A DNA stretch of 29,930 nucleotides from UBA3206 sp964548855 (GTDB taxonomy: Bacteria > Bacillota_I > Bacilli_A > Acholeplasmatales > Anaeroplasmataceae): positions 1 to 29,930 of the forward strand of contig CAZJSR010000020.1 of assembly GCA_964548855.1 (NCBI GenBank), read 5' to 3'. The position numbers and the translations under genes are program-made. The notes under the pieces are model-generated. The model did no database searches. It was not told the origin of the DNA and was given only the letters and a program-made list of their open reading frames with translations. Shown here piece by piece: positions 1 through 6,024 of the stretch (within the stretch, counting starts at the first letter, position 1; the number at the start of each line of letters is the position of its first letter).

Positions 1-4
1 ACAT

Positions 5-41
5 AAAAAGAAAAGCTAAGAGTCAAAGTATCTCTTAGCTA
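5..41 (-). terminator. Intrinsic terminator, minus strand
   Basis: A perfect 9-bp inverted repeat (AGCTAAGAG / CTCTTAGCT) encloses a 9-nt loop. Read on the minus strand the stem is followed by a T-rich run, because the + strand carries AAAAAGAAA just before the stem. It would end a leftward transcript, although no intact minus-strand gene is visible to its right. Confidence 0.55.
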
Positions 42-64
42 ACTATCTCTATAATATTAGAAAT

Positions 65-95
65 AAAAAACTAAGAAATTAACTCTTAGTTTTAG
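65..95. terminator. Second hairpin, likely bidirectional terminator
   Basis: AAAACTAAGA pairs with TCTTAGTTTT around a short loop. It has A-rich sequence before it and T-rich sequence after it, so it could act on either strand. It shares the CTAAGAG-like core of the hairpin at 5-41, so the two may be duplicated terminators. Confidence 0.5.
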
Positions 96-164
96 TATAC
101 GAAAAAGAAATAAATCTTATTACAAATCAAGAAATAACAAGTATTTACATTTAAAAATTAAACT

Positions 165-290
165 TACTTCACTTAATTTCACTTTCTACTTGAAATTCAG
201 CATATGTAGTGTTAAAATGATTCTTATACCAACTTTAAATACTTTCATATTAGTAACAATACCATTAACATTTTCTACTATTAGCATGGT
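165..290 (-). pseudogene. Possible gene remnant on minus strand
   Basis: This lies in the 1-400 stretch, which has no intact gene. On the minus strand a short ORF starts at 287. A second open stretch in another frame ends at a TGA at 171-169 and encodes a plausible acidic tail ending in VESEIK. One frameshift would join them into the 3' end of a gene, followed by the two minus-strand-compatible hairpins at 5-95. I do not recognise the family, and this may be chance. Confidence 0.2.
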
Positions 291-318
291 AATAGGTCAT
301 TTTATCTATAAAAATACC

Positions 319-384
319 TCTTGTGACTAAAAAACTGCATCTTATGACAAAATTATTGTTCATTTAATAGTAAGTGTTTATAAT
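319..384 (+). promoter_or_regulatory. LytTR-type direct-repeat operator and promoter, cassette 1
   Basis: Two 9-bp direct repeats, TCTTGTGAC (319-327) and TCTTATGAC (340-348), are 21 bp apart start to start, so they fall on the same helix face. This is the architecture of AgrA/LytTR response-regulator sites. Seven bases after the second repeat is a weak -35 (TTGTTC, 356-361), and after 17 bp a perfect -10 TATAAT (379-384). A weak -35 with an adjacent activator site suggests an activated promoter. The same arrangement recurs at 2739-2803. LytTR binding is inferred from spacing, since the repeat sequence is not a close match to the Staphylococcus consensus. Confidence 0.6.
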
Positions 385-407
385 TCCATCAAAGGAGGGA
401 TATGTTT

Positions 408-554
408 ATGGATAATAAAATTAATCTTAATGTGCAAAAGTCTCAAAAGAAGAATTTATTAATTAAGCTTGCTGAAACTGTTGGTAATCAATCAGTTGGT
501 AAGTGTGAAATTTGGTTTAACCAACCTGTAGTTCCAAAGAAAATGAAGAAGTAG
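408..554 (+). CDS. AgrD-like cyclic autoinducer peptide precursor, copy 1
   Basis: This 48-residue precursor has the three-part AgrD layout. A basic N-terminus and amphipathic segment (LLIKLAETVGNQSV) leads to a core with Cys33 and ring-like residues CEIWF (33-37). The tail, N-Q-P-V-V-P-K-K, matches the conserved proline-containing AgrD recognition region (QPxVP) seen in clostridial precursors. By family analogy the peptide would be cut and cyclised by AgrB into a five-residue thiolactone exported as a quorum-sensing signal. The ATG at 408 is preferred over 402 because the ribosome site AAAGGAGGG (391-399) is correctly spaced from it. It is the first gene after the direct-repeat promoter, so the signal may be autoinduced. 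No AgrB, AgrC or AgrA gene is in the window. A near-identical copy lies at 2826-2966. Confidence 0.75.
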   Translation: MDNKINLNVQKSQKKNLLIKLAETVGNQSVGKCEIWFNQPVVPKKMKK

Positions 555-587
555 TTCATGAATGTTTTGTAAAAAAAAGGAGAAAGT

Positions 588-1061
588 ATGAAGAGGATAA
601 TAAAATTATTTAGTTTAATGTCTTGTGTAATCGTATTTACTTTTTGTATAATTAGCATTAAGCAAGAAAAAGTTGTAACACCAGTAAGAAATGTTGAATT
701 GTCTAATGAAACCGTTAATTATGATAATTACTTTAATTCTTTTAGAAACCATAAATTAGAATTTAATGGTAATATTACAAAGTTTTCAGGTGAAAAACAA
801 TTAGAGGATTTTGATCTATCATTTTTGGATTTAGTATCTCAAGAAATTATTGAAGAAGATTTAAAGGAATATGTCGATTTTGAATTTACATACAATAATG
901 AATTGTCTAAAATAATTGTTACTGCTACGATTAATAATGGTGAAGAAGTATTAATAGAAAATTTAATGGGATATGTTTTCGAAAATGAAGAAGGCAAAAC
1001 TGATGCAATTATTACATTAGATGATGGAAGTACTGTTTTATTAAGTGATTTATCTGATTAA
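588..1061 (+). CDS. Membrane-anchored or exported protein, N-terminal part of an interrupted C39-like peptidase
   Basis: This encodes 157 residues with a basic N-terminus and a hydrophobic segment (about 5-23) that acts as signal peptide or anchor. An acidic extracytoplasmic region follows, containing VRNVEL near residue 34. Its good ribosome site (AAGGAGAAAG) lies 33 nt after the pheromone gene. The TAA at 1059-1061 is followed by uninterrupted coding sequence in the same frame, which runs through a hydrophobic segment into the C39-like domain ending at 1766. The likeliest reading is one ancestral gene of about 392 codons split by a nonsense mutation. VRN[VI]EL recurs in the exported protein at 3709, so the two N-termini are probably related. 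I do not recognise a named domain here. Confidence 0.6.
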   Translation: MKRIIKLFSLMSCVIVFTFCIISIKQEKVVTPVRNVELSNETVNYDNYFNSFRNHKLEFNGNITKFSGEKQLEDFDLSFLDLVSQEIIEEDLKEYVDFEFTYNNELSKIIVTATINNGEEVLIENLMGYVFENEEGKTDAIITLDDGSTVLLSDLSD

Positions 1062-1133
1062 TATATTGATGCTTGTGGATGGCTTTCTAAATTAATTAAA
1101 GGCGTTGTTTCTACTGTAGTTGCAGTTGTTATT

Positions 1134-1766
1134 GTGGCAGTATTACCTGTTTCAATACCAGCAGTAGTAGCTGTTGCTGCAACTGCGGCAGCAACATATG
1201 GTACGATTAGTTTGGCTGAAAAAGCAAAAGCTGAATCAAATTATATTCATAATATAACATTGCCAGAACCTACATCATATATAAATGGACAAGATTATTA
1301 TTATGATTGGAAATTTGGTGTTTCAACTCTTGATTATAATGGTTGTGGTGTTATTGCTGCATACAATGTTTTACGTGGACTGAATAAAACTAAGAAATTA
1401 TCAGATGTAATTTATGAGTTTGATTATAATAGTGGTACAATAGCATCCGGCTTATTTGGAGCAGATCCATCACACTATTCGACGTATTTTAGAAAAAATG
1501 ATATTGAATATAAAAGTTTTTCTTCATATTCTAGTTTGCAAAATGGAATTAATAATATGTCTAACAATCAAATGATATTAGTATGTGCTTGGTGTGGTGA
1601 TTCTATTTTAGATGCTGCTCACTATGTTTCTGCAAGTTATAATTCTTATACTAAACAAATAACAGTATATAATAGATATAGTAGTTCAACTTCTACTTGG
1701 TCATATTCTTCTTTTGATAAATCTGTTATTGGAGGAGACATTATAGCTGCATTTATAGTTGGATAG
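1134..1766 (+). CDS. C39/papain-like cysteine peptidase domain protein (downstream half of interrupted gene)
   Basis: The listed start is a GTG. However, open coding sequence in this frame begins right after the TAA at 1059-1061 (first residues YIDACGWLSKLIKGVV), and no ribosome site precedes the GTG, so this is probably the C-terminal half of the gene starting at 588. An Ala/Val-rich hydrophobic segment (about 1-30) is followed by a peptidase fold. The candidate nucleophile is Cys71 in DYNGCGVIAAYNVL, the candidate His is 163 (AAHYV) and the third residue Asn180 (VYNRY), as in C39_2/BtrH-like folds. No peptidase-bearing ABC transporter is nearby. It could be a secreted or membrane effector of the pheromone regulon. 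Without a start of its own, expression is doubtful unless the TAA is read through or translation reinitiates. Confidence 0.6.
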   Translation: MAVLPVSIPAVVAVAATAAATYGTISLAEKAKAESNYIHNITLPEPTSYINGQDYYYDWKFGVSTLDYNGCGVIAAYNVLRGLNKTKKLSDVIYEFDYNSGTIASGLFGADPSHYSTYFRKNDIEYKSFSSYSSLQNGINNMSNNQMILVCAWCGDSILDAAHYVSASYNSYTKQITVYNRYSSSTSTWSYSSFDKSVIGGDIIAAFIVG

Positions 1767-1789
1767 TAAATTTAGAAAGGATATTTATT

Positions 1790-2200
1790 ATGAAAAAAAT
1801 AATCTTTATAATATTATTTATATTTTGTATATCTTCGTGTAGAAGTATAGATTATGCAGACAAATATTATAATGTAAAATGGTCAAGTTCAGATCCTATT
1901 TTAGAATTTAACGTTAAATCAAAAGAGGAAGTTTTAAACGATAATGGTTTCAATGAAGGTTTTTTAATAGTTAATGACGAAAAAATAGAAATTATTTGCT
2001 TGTGGACATTATCTAATGGATTAGATATTTATTATAAAGATAGGATTGATAATGAGAATCTGCAGTTGTCTGAAGATGATTTAGCATTAAATGGTAGTTA
2101 TAAAATGAAAAATAATAATGTTATATTAACTATTAATGTGGATAACATTTATAATAATTCATATGATACTATTACATTAAGTATGTCTTCGTTAAATTAA
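1790..2200 (+). CDS. Small putative lipoprotein
   Basis: This encodes 136 residues. The N-terminus MKKIIFIILFIFCISSC is a lipoprotein signal with the lipobox ISSC ending at Cys17, so the mature protein would be tethered to the outer face of the membrane. The rest is acidic, rich in Asn and Asp, and ends in a strand-like ITLSMSSL. No family is recognised. It has a good ribosome site (AGAAAGGA) and begins 23 nt after the C39-like gene, so it belongs to the same operon. The lipoprotein at 2241 has the same size, architecture and C-terminal ITL motif, and the two may be diverged duplicates. Confidence 0.65.
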   Translation: MKKIIFIILFIFCISSCRSIDYADKYYNVKWSSSDPILEFNVKSKEEVLNDNGFNEGFLIVNDEKIEIICLWTLSNGLDIYYKDRIDNENLQLSEDDLALNGSYKMKNNNVILTINVDNIYNNSYDTITLSMSSLN

Positions 2201-2240
2201 TAACCATCGATGATTTATATATTGTTTGGTGATACTTATT

Positions 2241-2672
2241 ATGAGAAAAATTTTATTTTTAATAACAATTTTTATATGTTTTTTGACATCATGTACAGGC
2301 CTTGATTCTAGAAAAATAGAAAAGATTTTAGAAAATAGTGATTGCTTTTATAATGATGAATATGGAATAGAATTAAATTCATTATATCCTCCGGATTTTA
2401 GTGATGTATATATCAATGATAATGATATTAAAATATCAGTATTAGTTTTTTGGAATTATCCGATAAATGAATTTAGAATGTATAATAAAGAATCAATAAA
2501 TTCAGATGTTGATTCCAAAAATGAATACTTTGATTATGTGGATTCTGAATTGTCTGGTAACAACATAATCATCTCAGGAAGGATTTTATACGAAGAATCA
2601 TCTATTGTTTTAAAAATTATTGATAGTTCTATTACTGTTAGCTTTGATGAAATAACATTAGAAGCTAAATGA
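2241..2672 (+). CDS. Small putative lipoprotein, last gene of pheromone cassette 1
   Basis: The ATG at 2241 is chosen over an upstream TTG at 2226 because GGTGAT (2228-2233) is correctly spaced as its ribosome site and because it gives a clean lipoprotein signal. The sequence MRKILFLITIFICFLTSC has lipobox LTSC with Cys18. The mature part, about 125 residues, is acidic and ends with a strand resembling the C-terminus of the 1790-2200 protein (DEITLEAK against DTITLSM). No catalytic motif is seen. A terminator follows at 2695-2735, closing the cassette. Possible roles such as immunity or surface binding are only guesses from the context. Confidence 0.6.
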   Translation: MRKILFLITIFICFLTSCTGLDSRKIEKILENSDCFYNDEYGIELNSLYPPDFSDVYINDNDIKISVLVFWNYPINEFRMYNKESINSDVDSKNEYFDYVDSELSGNNIIISGRILYEESSIVLKIIDSSITVSFDEITLEAK

Positions 2673-2694
2673 CAATTTAATATAAAGCAACTAG

Positions 2695-2735
2695 AAAAAG
2701 TGACTGTTAAAATTTGATTTTGCAGTCACTTTTTT
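2695..2735 (+). terminator. Intrinsic terminator closing cassette 1
   Basis: AAAAAGTGACTG pairs with CAGTCACTTTTT around a 16-nt loop, followed by the T-run. It separates cassette 1 from the promoter of cassette 2, so the cassettes are independent transcription units with matching promoters. Confidence 0.85.
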
Positions 2736-2738
2736 ACC

Positions 2739-2803
2739 TCTTATGACAAAAAAACTGCATCTTATGACAAAAATATTGTTTTTTAAAAGTAATTTTTTAT
2801 AAT
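2739..2803 (+). promoter_or_regulatory. LytTR-type direct-repeat operator and promoter, cassette 2
   Basis: Two identical 9-bp repeats TCTTATGAC sit at 2739-2747 and 2760-2768, again 21 bp apart. Seven bases later is a weak -35 TTGTTT (2776-2781), then 16 bp, then TATAAT (2798-2803). Position and spacing match the operator at 319-384 closely, and the 12-nt spacer AAAAAAACTGCA is nearly conserved too. This supports one common activator. The repeats occur nowhere else that I could find in the window. Confidence 0.65.
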
Positions 2804-2825
2804 TTCTTCAAGGAGGGATATACGT

Positions 2826-2966
2826 ATGAATAATAAAATAAATCTTAATGAGCAAAAAACTCAAAAGAAAAATTTATTAATTAAACTTGCTGAAACTGTT
2901 GGAAATCAATCAGTTGGAAAGTGTGGAAATTGGTTTAACCAACCTATAGTTCCAAAGAAATTGTAG
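2826..2966 (+). CDS. AgrD-like cyclic autoinducer peptide precursor, copy 2
   Basis: This 46-residue precursor matches copy 1 at 39 of 46 positions. The leader LLIKLAETVGNQSVGK is identical, the core is CGNWF (33-37) instead of CEIWF, and the tail is NQPIVPKKL. Copy 1 ends ATG AAG AAG TAG. Here the aligned bases read TTG TAG AAG TAA, so a nonsense change removed the last two lysines. The ribosome site AAGGAGGGA (2810-2818) is strong and the start ATG at 2826 is unambiguous. By analogy with AgrD the product is a membrane-associated propeptide processed to a thiolactone. It leads an operon with a serine protease gene 25 nt downstream. Confidence 0.75.
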   Translation: MNNKINLNEQKTQKKNLLIKLAETVGNQSVGKCGNWFNQPIVPKKL

Positions 2967-2991
2967 AAGTAATTTAAATAAGAGGTAAAGT

Positions 2992-3699
2992 ATGAAAAAG
3001 AGTAAATTTATTGTTTTAATAGTTATTAATATTCTATTAATTGGTATAGTTGTTTGGCTTTCAATAACTAATTTTAAAAACAAAAGTGCAAACGATATAT
3101 ATTCAGATAACATTAATAGCATTGTAGAAGTTAAATCAACTACTGAAGATATTGGAGAAAGCTTCGGTACTGGTGTTATCTATAATTCACAGGGATATTT
3201 AATAACAAATGCCCATGTAATATCTTATAAAAGTTTAGGCGAAAATATATTGTTTGAAACTTATGAAATAAGATTTCCATTATTAGAAAATTATCAATCA
3301 GCAACATTTGTAAAAGTTGATTATGAATTAGATTTAGCTATTTTAAAAATAAATGATGAATCTATAAAGTATAATCCAATAGAATTTAGTGGTTCTGATT
3401 ATGATTTTGGTGATATAGTTTATGCAATAGGTAATACATCAAATTATGGCATAGGTATAAGTCAGGGTGTTATTAGTGTGCCAGAAGTAAATGTAAAATA
3501 TGATGACATCTCAAGATTGGTAATACAAGCTGATATAAATATAGCTAGTGGAAATAGTGGTGGAGCTTTATTAAATGAGAAAGGCGAATTGATAGGTATT
3601 ACAACATTTAGAACAAAAGATTTACTAGGTAATGTAAATTATGGATTTACTTATTCAATACCTCTAAAAGTAGTAAAAGAATTTATAAAAGAGAAATAG
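2992..3699 (+). CDS. Membrane-anchored trypsin/HtrA-like serine protease without PDZ domain
   Basis: This encodes 235 residues. One N-terminal membrane segment (about 6-25) is followed by a chymotrypsin-fold domain of the S1C (DegP/HtrA) family. The triad is visible: His75 in ITNAHVIS, Asp114 in ELDLAILKI, and Ser189 in ASGNSGGAL. HtrA proteins usually carry one or two C-terminal PDZ domains. This one stops right after the protease domain, so it may have a narrow specificity or be a dedicated processing enzyme. The protease domain would face outside the cell. It follows the second AgrD-like gene under the direct-repeat promoter and is followed after 9 nt by an exported protein gene, so it is probably a product of the pheromone regulon. 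Its substrate is unknown. Confidence 0.85.
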   Translation: MKKSKFIVLIVINILLIGIVVWLSITNFKNKSANDIYSDNINSIVEVKSTTEDIGESFGTGVIYNSQGYLITNAHVISYKSLGENILFETYEIRFPLLENYQSATFVKVDYELDLAILKINDESIKYNPIEFSGSDYDFGDIVYAIGNTSNYGIGISQGVISVPEVNVKYDDISRLVIQADINIASGNSGGALLNEKGELIGITTFRTKDLLGNVNYGFTYSIPLKVVKEFIKEK

Positions 3700-3708
3700 G
3701 AGAAAAAA

Positions 3709-4080
3709 ATGAAAAGAATATTTAAGGGAATTGTAACATTTAGTTTTATGATGTTAATTTGTTTATCAACTGGTTTATTTGGAGAATTTGAAACAAATAA
3801 AATGTCAGCGTCAGTTAGAAATATTGAACTAGAAATGAAAGAGGTTGACTCATAATCAATATTTAGCAAGTTTAAAGAAACAGAATTAATTTATGTTGAA
3901 GAAGATAATTCTAACTCTACAAATGAAGAATTAACCAACTATATATCATCAACAATAGAGATTGATGCTTTTACATATCAAAAGTATATTATCAATAAAT
4001 ATTATGGTAAAAATATAGTTCATCCTAATGAAGAATATGAAAAAATTTTAAATTTTTATACTAAAAAATTCTTTAAATAG
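3709..4080 (+). pseudogene. Exported protein related to 588-1061 N-terminus, interrupted by in-frame TAA
   Basis: The ATG at 3709 has a ribosome site (TAGGAG) overlapping the end of the protease gene. It opens a 48-residue ORF with a signal peptide or anchor (MKRIFKGIVTFSFMMLICLS) and the motif VRNIEL near residue 37. It stops at TAA 3853-3855. The same frame then stays open for 74 more codons to a TAG at 4078-4080, with normal codon use. The whole therefore looks like one 123-residue protein broken by a single nonsense change, or else a deliberately short 48-residue peptide. The signal peptide plus VRN[VI]EL is shared with the protein at 588. Family and function are unknown. Confidence 0.55.
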
Positions 4081-4235
4081 TTATTTTGCCCAAAAAAACC
4101 GGGGTTTTGTCACGTGTGTGTTAACCCTCCTTCGTTATACTAACATCGTAAGGTAGAAAAATGGATAAATGAAAAAATATTACACAAGTAATATAGACAG
4201 GCACCTTCTAAATATAATTCATTAGGAGGTACTTA
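4081..4235. other. Boundary region of the recombinase element, candidate attachment site
   Basis: Around 4089-4130 the base composition becomes unusually GC-rich for this window, with a short inverted repeat (AAAACC / GGTTTT around GG), then TGTCACGTGTGTG and AACCCTCC. It lies between the broken gene ending at 4080 and the small ORF that leads the recombinases, the usual place for an attachment site of a large serine recombinase element. I could not find a convincing second copy elsewhere in the window, so the far end of the element is not identified. Confidence 0.3.
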
Positions 4236-4397
4236 ATGTCTAAAACATACACGATTAATGGAAAGGATTATATAGTAAAAAGGTCATATGATTCAAAAGG
4301 GCCAGATTTTACTAAAATACTCCTAGAGTATTTATATCAAAAGATTGTAGGTGATGTTAATGCAACAACTGAATCAAATAATAAAATCGAGAAATAA
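4236..4397 (+). CDS. Small protein overlapping the recombinase gene
   Basis: This 53-residue ORF has a strong ribosome site (AGGAGG, 4224-4229) well placed before the ATG. The product starts MSKTYTINGKDYIVKRSY and ends NNKIEK. It has no membrane segment or signal and would be a small cytoplasmic protein. Its 3' end overlaps the first recombinase gene by 38 nt in another frame, so the two are probably translationally coupled. Its position as leader of a tandem recombinase operon suggests a regulator or directionality factor, which is inference from place only. No family is recognised. Confidence 0.55.
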   Translation: MSKTYTINGKDYIVKRSYDSKGPDFTKILLEYLYQKIVGDVNATTESNNKIEK

Positions 4398-6024
4398 CGT
4401 CGCTATATATTGTAGATTATCACGTGACGATGGAACAGAAAGAGAATCATTATCAATCTCAAACCAAAAAGAAGCTCTAAGAAACTATGTCTTAGAGCGA
4501 AACTGGTCCATCTATGATATCTACATCGATGATGGATACTCAGGAACAAACTATGATAGACCAGCCTTCCAACAAATGATATCAGACATTGAAGCTGGTC
4601 TAATAGACATAGTATGTACTAAAGACTTATCTCGATTAGGAAGAGATTACATTAAAACAGGCTACTACACTGAAGATTTCTTTCCTAATCATAATGTCAG
4701 ATATATAGCTATTAATGATAATGTAGATACAATAAATGAATTTGATAATGATTTCATACCTATTAAAAATGTAATAAATGAATGGTATGCAAAGGACATA
4801 TCTAAAAAAATCAACTTTACATTACAAAATAAAATTAAAAATGGTGAGCTACAAAGAACAGCCTATCCTAAATATGGCTTTATCATAAATGAAGATAATA
4901 CAAGAACAATAGACCCAGAAGCTGGTGAGGTAGTTGAATTCATCTATGAAGTATTCTTAAAATATCATAGTCTTGATAAAGTAGTAAACGAGCTTAAAGC
5001 ATTAAATATTTATATTCCAGGCTACTATACATATTTAAAATATGGTAAAGATGAAAGAAGATATCTAAATTATCCTGAAGAAAATAAAACTCTTTGGAAT
5101 AAAGATAAGGTAGCATTAATAATAAAATCTGAAGAATATAAAGGGACCTATATAAAAGGTAAAACACGCAAAAAATTTAAACAAACTAAAAACGTCTCAG
5201 TTAAGAAAATAGATTACCATAGATTCCCAAATGTATATCCTCAAATAGTAACACCTACAACATGGTTTAAAGCAAACGAAATCCTAAAAGTAGTTTCACG
5301 TAAAAAAACTAAAGAGGAGGATTTCTATTATACCGGAATTTGCTGCTGTGGCATTTGCCATAGTATGCTAAATGGTAGAAAAAGAACAAGTAAAAAAACA
5401 GGACAATATTATTATAAATTTTATTGTGATAAAGGACACGGTCATAAGGATATGAGAACTCCTACAATGACTAATAAAGAGCTAGATATATTAGTCCTAA
5501 ATGAAATAAAAAGATTTAGAGATTATGTATTAAATAATAAAGAGATATTAAAATCAAAGGTAAAAGAATTTATTCTTAACAAACAAGAATTAAATTCACC
5601 TAAGGATCCATTAATATTATCTAAAATAGAATCATTGAAGGAACGTAATCAAAAGCTAGAAACATTAATAAGAGAGCTATTTGAAGAAAAGTGTTTACTT
5701 CCAAGAACCACATATGAAAGTATGAGACTAGATTATTCAAAAGAATATAATTCAAATGAAGAAAAAATTCTTAGACTAGAATATGAATTATCACATACTA
5801 AATCAGAACCAATTGATTACAAAGAATGTACTTATATTCTAATAAACTATTTAGAAAATCTAAACGAAGAGGATTATCTATCTAAACAAACAATAAATAT
5901 GATATTCTCTAAAATATATTTATCTAGAGAGGGTATCGATTTTAATAACAATCCAAATATAATTGAATTTGAATATAACTACATTCAAAACATAATGGAG
6001 GATTACATTAGTAATGAAGAATAA
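4360..6024 (+). CDS. Large serine recombinase 1
   Basis: This encodes about 554 residues. The N-terminal resolvase domain contains VAIYCRLSRDD, whose Ser (about residue 21) is the expected nucleophile that forms the 5' phosphoserine DNA link. IDIVCTKDLSRLGRDYIKTG carries the conserved catalytic Arg residues. A recombinase domain (YPKYGF onward), a zinc ribbon (CCCGICHSML and YCDKGHGH, about 325-370) and a C-terminal coiled coil follow, as in integrases of Tn4451/TndX type. The start is set at ATG 4360 because AGGTGA (4349-4354) is spaced for it, and GTG 4351 and ATG 4354 are alternatives. The first 400 nt use noticeably more C-ending codons than neighbouring genes, a sign of transfer. It overlaps recombinase 2 by 11 nt. 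Confidence 0.9.
   Translation: MQQLNQIIKSRNNVAIYCRLSRDDGTERESLSISNQKEALRNYVLERNWSIYDIYIDDGYSGTNYDRPAFQQMISDIEAGLIDIVCTKDLSRLGRDYIKTGYYTEDFFPNHNVRYIAINDNVDTINEFDNDFIPIKNVINEWYAKDISKKINFTLQNKIKNGELQRTAYPKYGFIINEDNTRTIDPEAGEVVEFIYEVFLKYHSLDKVVNELKALNIYIPGYYTYLKYGKDERRYLNYPEENKTLWNKDKVALIIKSEEYKGTYIKGKTRKKFKQTKNVSVKKIDYHRFPNVYPQIVTPTTWFKANEILKVVSRKKTKEEDFYYTGICCCGICHSMLNGRKRTSKKTGQYYYKFYCDKGHGHKDMRTPTMTNKELDILVLNEIKRFRDYVLNNKEILKSKVKEFILNKQELNSPKDPLILSKIESLKERNQKLETLIRELFEEKCLLPRTTYESMRLDYSKEYNSNEEKILRLEYELSHTKSEPIDYKECTYILINYLENLNEEDYLSKQTINMIFSKIYLSREGIDFNNNPNIIEFEYNYIQNIMEDYISNEE

Noticed and set aside
2910..3122. Minus-strand ORF of 70 codons
   Set aside because: It lies opposite the pheromone and protease genes, has no ribosome site and is rich in Leu and Ile only because of the AT bias. 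It is a shadow frame.
1059..3855. Programmed readthrough of TAA in the pheromone cassettes
   Set aside because: TAA ends many normal genes here and no readthrough context is known for it. Nonsense mutation is the simpler reading, so I kept only a finding to check it.
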